Assembly (NCBI RefSeq): GCF_004343585.1
Contig: NZ_SLYW01000006.1
Location: 124,001-188,000 of the forward strand
DNA length: 64,000 nt
Direction of reading: 5' to 3'
Origin: Neorhizobium sp. JUb45
Lineage (GTDB): Bacteria; Pseudomonadota; Alphaproteobacteria; Rhizobiales; Rhizobiaceae
Below, one piece after another: positions 60,999-64,000 of this stretch (position 1 is the stretch's first letter; the number at the start of each line of letters is the position of its first letter). Below the pieces are notes generated by a model. The model saw only the letters and a program-made list of their open reading frames with translations. It was not told the DNA's origin and did no database searches. Made by a program: the position numbers and the translations under genes.

Positions 60999-62201
60999 AT
61001 GACGTCGACTATTTTCACGAATGCCAAACTTGCTGACGGGCTTTTGCGCGACATCCATGTCGAGAACGGCCGGATAACTGCCATCGTGCCCGTTTCGTCG
61101 GTGCCCGCATCCGGCTCCGTCATCGATATCGCCGGCGACCTTGTCGTTCCCGGTTTCGTTGAAGGACATATCCATCTGGATACGAGTTTCTACGGCGGAA
61201 AATGGGTGCCGCATCGTCCCTGCACCGATGGTTTCGACGTGCATGAGCGGGTCGCCTTTCAGGCCTACAACATGGCCAAAGCCGAGCCGATGATGGAGCG
61301 CGCCGTCAAACAGCTCGAACTATGCGTCTCGCACGGTACCCTGCAGATGCGCAGCCACGTGATGGTGGATGGTTCGGTCGGCCTGAAATCTCTGGAAAGG
61401 ATCCTCGCCGTGAGGGAGAAATACAAGGATATCATCGATATCCAGCTTGTCGCGTTTCCCCAGAGCGGCATCCTGAAAAGCCCCGGCACAGCCGAACTGC
61501 TGGACGAAGCGATCGGTCTCGGCGCCGACCTGATCGGCGGGCTGGATCCGGCCAGTTTCGACCGTGACGTCAGCGCCCATCTCGACGTCGTCTTCGATAT
61601 CGCCGAAAGATGCGGCGTCGACGTCGATATCCATCTTCACGAAGGCGGCAGCATGGGGGCATTCACCATCGAGGAAATCTGCGCGCGCACGCACGCGCTT
61701 GGCATGCAGAGGCATGTGTCTATCAGCCATGCCTATGGTCTCGGCGATCTGGCCCCGGATGCGGCGCGCAGAATTGCAGCAAAAATCGCCGGCAACGGCA
61801 TCTCGATCATGACCAATGCGCCAGGTCATCATAGTTTTCCGCCTGTCGCGCTGCTGCGCGACGAAGGCGTCAATGTCTTCAGCGGCAGCGATAACATTCG
61901 CGATTCCTGGTGGCCCTATGGCGATGGCGATATGCTGCGCCGGGCTGAAATCATCGGTTATCGCTCGGGATTCTTCACCGATACAGAACTTCAAATGGCA
62001 TTCGACATCGTCACGGCCGCGGGGGCAAAGGCACTCAGACTTGAGGGCTATGGCATCGAGGTCGGTGCGAAAGCGGATTTCGTGGCGATTGCCGCCGAGC
62101 ATATTGCCGAGGCCGTGGTCGGGTTTCCCGGGAACCGCAAGGTTTTCAAGGGAGGCAGGCTGGTTGCCGAGAACGGCAAAACAAAAACGCCTCTCGCCTG
62201 A
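60999..62201 (+). CDS. cytosine deaminase-like amidohydrolase
   Basis: A 400-residue amidohydrolase, similar to the one at 56289. Metal ligands: EGHIHLDTS near residue 53, VDIHLHEGGSMGAF near 210, SHAYGLG near 244 and the late Asp in GSDNIRDSWWPYGDGDML near 295-312. The ATG at 60999 is preferred over a TTG at 60981; GAGGA is 11 bases upstream. It is the last gene of the rightward operon. The two similar enzymes may act on successive or related substrates. Confidence 0.88.
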   Translation: MTSTIFTNAKLADGLLRDIHVENGRITAIVPVSSVPASGSVIDIAGDLVVPGFVEGHIHLDTSFYGGKWVPHRPCTDGFDVHERVAFQAYNMAKAEPMMERAVKQLELCVSHGTLQMRSHVMVDGSVGLKSLERILAVREKYKDIIDIQLVAFPQSGILKSPGTAELLDEAIGLGADLIGGLDPASFDRDVSAHLDVVFDIAERCGVDVDIHLHEGGSMGAFTIEEICARTHALGMQRHVSISHAYGLGDLAPDAARRIAAKIAGNGISIMTNAPGHHSFPPVALLRDEGVNVFSGSDNIRDSWWPYGDGDMLRRAEIIGYRSGFFTDTELQMAFDIVTAAGAKALRLEGYGIEVGAKADFVAIAAEHIAEAVVGFPGNRKVFKGGRLVAENGKTKTPLA

Positions 62202-62420
62202 AAAGGATCGCAACGCCTCGGGAACGTCGGCCATCTTGCTAAGCTCTGAGATAGATGAAATTTGCGAAAACACGGGTGTGATGCGCGCCCGGAAGCCATA
62301 GATCGTTGACGCAATTTAGATTGAAAAATAATCGGTTTCGTTGACCGTTCTCAACGGGGCGAAGGTTCAGATGTCATCAAGACCATAAAAGGAGGTCCCC
62401 GTTCCTCCCCGCAGCACGAC

Positions 62421-62449
62421 TTGAAGAGTGATGTCATTTTGCTTATATT
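62421..62449 (+). promoter_or_regulatory. sigma-70-type promoter candidate for fitAB-like genes
   Basis: TTGAAG (62421-62426), a 17-base spacer and TATATT (62444-62449) lie 30 bases before the antitoxin start. The 277 bases between the amidohydrolase and this operon hold no other gene. Confidence 0.5.
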
Positions 62450-62478
62450 GATATCGCGGCGCGACGATAGATAGGATA

Positions 62479-62739
62479 ATGTCCATGGCAGCGGTCACCA
62501 TTCGAAACATCTCTGATGAAACGCATCGAGCGTTACGCGCAAGAGCAGCTCACCACGGCCGTAGCACCGAAGCCGAAATTCGTCACATCCTTGAAGCTGC
62601 GGTTCGTCCATCTGGACGCGTGAAACTCGGATCACTGCTCGCGGCCATCGGACGTGATGCCGAATTATCAAACAGTGACGTTGAAGCTCTACACCGGCAG
62701 CGCGACAGGACCCCGGTAGAACCGATGACTTTCGAATGA
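62479..62739 (+). CDS. FitA/StbC-like ribbon-helix-helix antitoxin
   Basis: An 86-residue antitoxin. The N-terminal ribbon-helix-helix (AAVTIRNISDETHRALRARAA, then RSTEAEIRHILEAA) is the FitA/StbC type; the C-terminal tail around LHRQRDRTPVEPM wraps the toxin. Two ATG codons (62479, 62485) are possible. The stop overlaps the toxin gene by 4 nt. The antitoxin should also bind its own promoter. Confidence 0.92.
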   Translation: MSMAAVTIRNISDETHRALRARAAHHGRSTEAEIRHILEAAVRPSGRVKLGSLLAAIGRDAELSNSDVEALHRQRDRTPVEPMTFE

Positions 62740-63155
62740 TCTTGCTCGACACTAATGTAATGTCTGAGCCTTGGAAGCCGGCTCCTGACACTGCCGTGCT
62801 GACTTGGCTGGATGCACAGGCAATCGAGACGCTGTTCATTTCCGCGATTTCTATTGCAGAACTTCGTTTCGGGATTGCCTCAATGCCTGTGGGGAAGCGC
62901 CAGACCATTCTTCATGATCGCCTTGAAAGTGAAGTTCTTCCGCTCTTTGATGGGCGTATTCTGCCCTTTAATGTCGTTACCTCGCAGTTTTACGCAGCGT
63001 TGATGGCCGACGGCCGAAAAGCCGGAAAGGCGATCGCGCAGGCTGATGGATACATCGCTGCTACGGCAGCAGAAAACCATCTCGCGGTCGCAACGCGAGA
63101 TGCAAACCCGTTCAAGGCCGCCGGATTGAGAGTTATTAATCCTTGGGTCGCCTGA
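62736..63155 (+). CDS. FitB/VapC-like PIN-domain toxin
   Basis: A 139-residue PIN-domain ribonuclease. The acidic active site is seen in LLDTNVMSE (Asp4), ISAISIAELRFG (Glu near 42), AQADGYIAATA (Asp near 103) and ATRDANPF (Asp near 119). Start and overlap with the antitoxin are standard. When free, the enzyme cleaves RNA and stops growth. Confidence 0.93.
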   Translation: MILLDTNVMSEPWKPAPDTAVLTWLDAQAIETLFISAISIAELRFGIASMPVGKRQTILHDRLESEVLPLFDGRILPFNVVTSQFYAALMADGRKAGKAIAQADGYIAATAAENHLAVATRDANPFKAAGLRVINPWVA

Positions 63156-63158
63156 AGC

Positions 63159-63211
63159 GGCTTGAATTGTGGGGCTCCGGTTCGAATCCCTTCAAGAGCT
63201 TAATTCAAGCC
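63159..63211. repeat. inverted repeat enclosing a tRNA T-arm-like sequence
   Basis: GGCTTGAATT (63159-63168) and AATTCAAGCC (63202-63211) form a perfect 10-bp stem with a 33-base loop. The loop contains CCGGTTCGAATCC plus CAAGAGC, a tRNA T-arm-like 3' relic matching 13091-13111 at 19 of 21 bases. It follows the toxin stop by 4 bases and could act as terminator or mark an old integration site. Confidence 0.55.
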
Positions 63212-63235
63212 ACTTGGATAGCTGCGTATATCCCG

Positions 63236-63264
63236 TTGACATATCCTTCGCTACGCATTAATTT
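63236..63264 (+). promoter_or_regulatory. sigma-70-type promoter and operator for vapBC-like genes
   Basis: TTGACA (63236-63241), 17 bases, TAATTT (63259-63264). Immediately after is the palindrome GGGATATCCC (63267-63276), with similar ATATCC steps at 63229 and 63242. These repeats are good candidates for antitoxin binding. Confidence 0.6.
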
Positions 63265-63301
63265 TGGGATATCCCATCTGTAGATGCCAGAGGATTATGT
63301 C

Positions 63302-63532
63302 ATGGAGCAAGGTGCGGTATTCCAGAGTAATCGTAGCCAGGCCATCCGGCTACCAAAGGCAGTCGCTCTTCCGGATGATGTGAAGCGTGTCGATATCGTC
63401 GTCGTCGGGCGTACTCGAATTATAGCCCCTGTAGGCGAGGTCTGGGATAGCTGGTTTGAAGGTGTCGGCGCAACCTCCGACTTCATGAGCGAACGTGATC
63501 AGCCTGCGTTGCAGGAGCGTGAGGCATTTTAA
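63302..63532 (+). CDS. vapB: VapB-like antitoxin (AbrB/SpoVT fold)
   Basis: A 76-residue antitoxin. The N-terminal swapped-hairpin domain (AVFQSNRSQAIRLPKAVALP, then VDIVVVGRTRIIAP) is typical of VapB, and the C-terminal tail has W and acidic residues for toxin binding. The ATG at 63302 has an AGAGGA site 6 bases upstream; another ATG at 63284 precedes it. It overlaps the toxin start by one base. Confidence 0.9.
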   Translation: MEQGAVFQSNRSQAIRLPKAVALPDDVKRVDIVVVGRTRIIAPVGEVWDSWFEGVGATSDFMSERDQPALQEREAF

Positions 63533-63933
63533 TGTTGAAATACATGTTGGACACCAACATCTGCATTTTCACCATCAAGAACAAACCACAGCAGGTGCGC
63601 GATGCGTTCAATCGCCACAACGGGCAGCTTTGTATGAGCTCAGTAAGCCTGATGGAGCTGATATGTGGTGCAGAGAAGTCAGCTAGCCCAGAACGCAACT
63701 TAGCCGTCGTTGAGGGGTTCGCAGCTCGCCTGGAAGTGTTGTCTTATGACGAGATAGCCGCCACGCATACCGGCCAGTTGCGTGCTGAAGTTGCACGAAA
63801 CGGAACGCCCATTGGTCCATACGATCAACTCATAGCTGGGCACGCCCGCTCGCGCGGATTGATCGTCGTGACAAACAACCGCCGTGAGTTTGATCGCGTG
63901 GCCGGTTTACGCGTCGAAGACTGGTCCGTCTAA
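63532..63933 (+). CDS. vapC: VapC-like PIN-domain toxin
   Basis: A 133-residue PIN-domain ribonuclease. Acidic site: MLDTNICIFTI (Asp6), SSVSLMELICGAEKS (Glu near 43), IGPYDQLIAGHA (Asp near 99) and VTNNRREFDRV (Asn/Asp region near 115). VapC proteins cleave initiator tRNA in many species. It forms the second, unrelated toxin-antitoxin pair within 1.5 kb. The last 67 bases of the window after it show no feature. Confidence 0.93.
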   Translation: MLKYMLDTNICIFTIKNKPQQVRDAFNRHNGQLCMSSVSLMELICGAEKSASPERNLAVVEGFAARLEVLSYDEIAATHTGQLRAEVARNGTPIGPYDQLIAGHARSRGLIVVTNNRREFDRVAGLRVEDWSV

Positions 63934-64000
63934 TTCACTCCGATGTTCCTGGCTGGTCGCTTAAATCTGGCGGGAATACACAGGAAACTACGAGGTCGCC

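Noticed and set aside
1..64000. CRISPR arrays, insertion sequences, rRNA operons
   Set aside because: No regularly spaced repeats, transposase motifs or rRNA-like sequence were noticed on either strand.

Overview
The window looks like a piece of a Rhizobiaceae (Rhizobium/Agrobacterium-type alphaproteobacterium) genome. Supporting signs are high GC, DUF982, PRC-barrel and DUF1206 stress proteins, two Ku genes with a LigD, an ECF sigma/NrsF pair, and repeated GGAAC-N18/19-TT promoters of the alphaproteobacterial general stress sigma factor (EcfG/RpoE2 type). No ribosomal or replication genes are present. The accessory character, pseudogenes and two toxin-antitoxin pairs would fit a secondary replicon, but that is inference.

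Layout. 0.1-4.2 kb: an ECF sigma factor with its NrsF anti-sigma, divergent from a Met/Lys/Asp-repeat periplasmic protein, a cytochrome b561-like protein, a sulfite-oxidase-fold molybdoprotein and a periplasmic protein; two matching promoter-like boxes face both ways. 4.5-6.6 kb: small lipoproteins and an XRE regulator. 6.6-12.0 kb: a tightly coupled minus-strand cassette of a BTAD/TPR regulator, an orphan 143-residue protein, YcaO, TfuA and a protein-arginine-deiminase-like enzyme. This is the best candidate for an undescribed peptide- or protein-modifying system. 12-19 kb: small stress genes, a DnaQ-like exonuclease, a 2'-5' RNA ligase-family protein and two decayed genes (histidine kinase, CsbD). 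19-23 kb: N-formylglutamate amidohydrolase, DUF1704 metallopeptidase and a GshB-like ATP-grasp ligase. 24-30 kb: OsmC and a PaoABC periplasmic aldehyde oxidoreductase with XdhC- and MocA-type maturation genes. 30-36 kb: a caa3-like cytochrome c oxidase operon with subunits I and III fused. 36-43 kb: DUF1206, a YdeP-type molybdoprotein, a catalase-family protein, DedA, MgtC, PRC-barrel and SDR genes. 43-48 kb: LigD and two Ku genes (NHEJ). 48.9-62.2 kb: a catabolic island with an FCD-type GntR regulator between gamma-glutamyltransferase and amidohydrolase on one side and a Dpp-like ABC importer plus three more amidohydrolases on the other; palindromic ATTGCATGCAAT sites lie in the divergent promoter. 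62.4-63.9 kb: FitAB-type and VapBC-type toxin-antitoxin pairs.

How it works together. Much of 17-48 kb reads as a general-stress reservoir: ten GGAAC-N18/19-TT promoters precede catalase, OsmC, Ku, SDR-LigD, PRC-barrel, DUF982 and small unknown proteins. The other blocks are self-contained metabolic or modification modules. All functions are read from sequence motifs and gene order only; no database search was possible.
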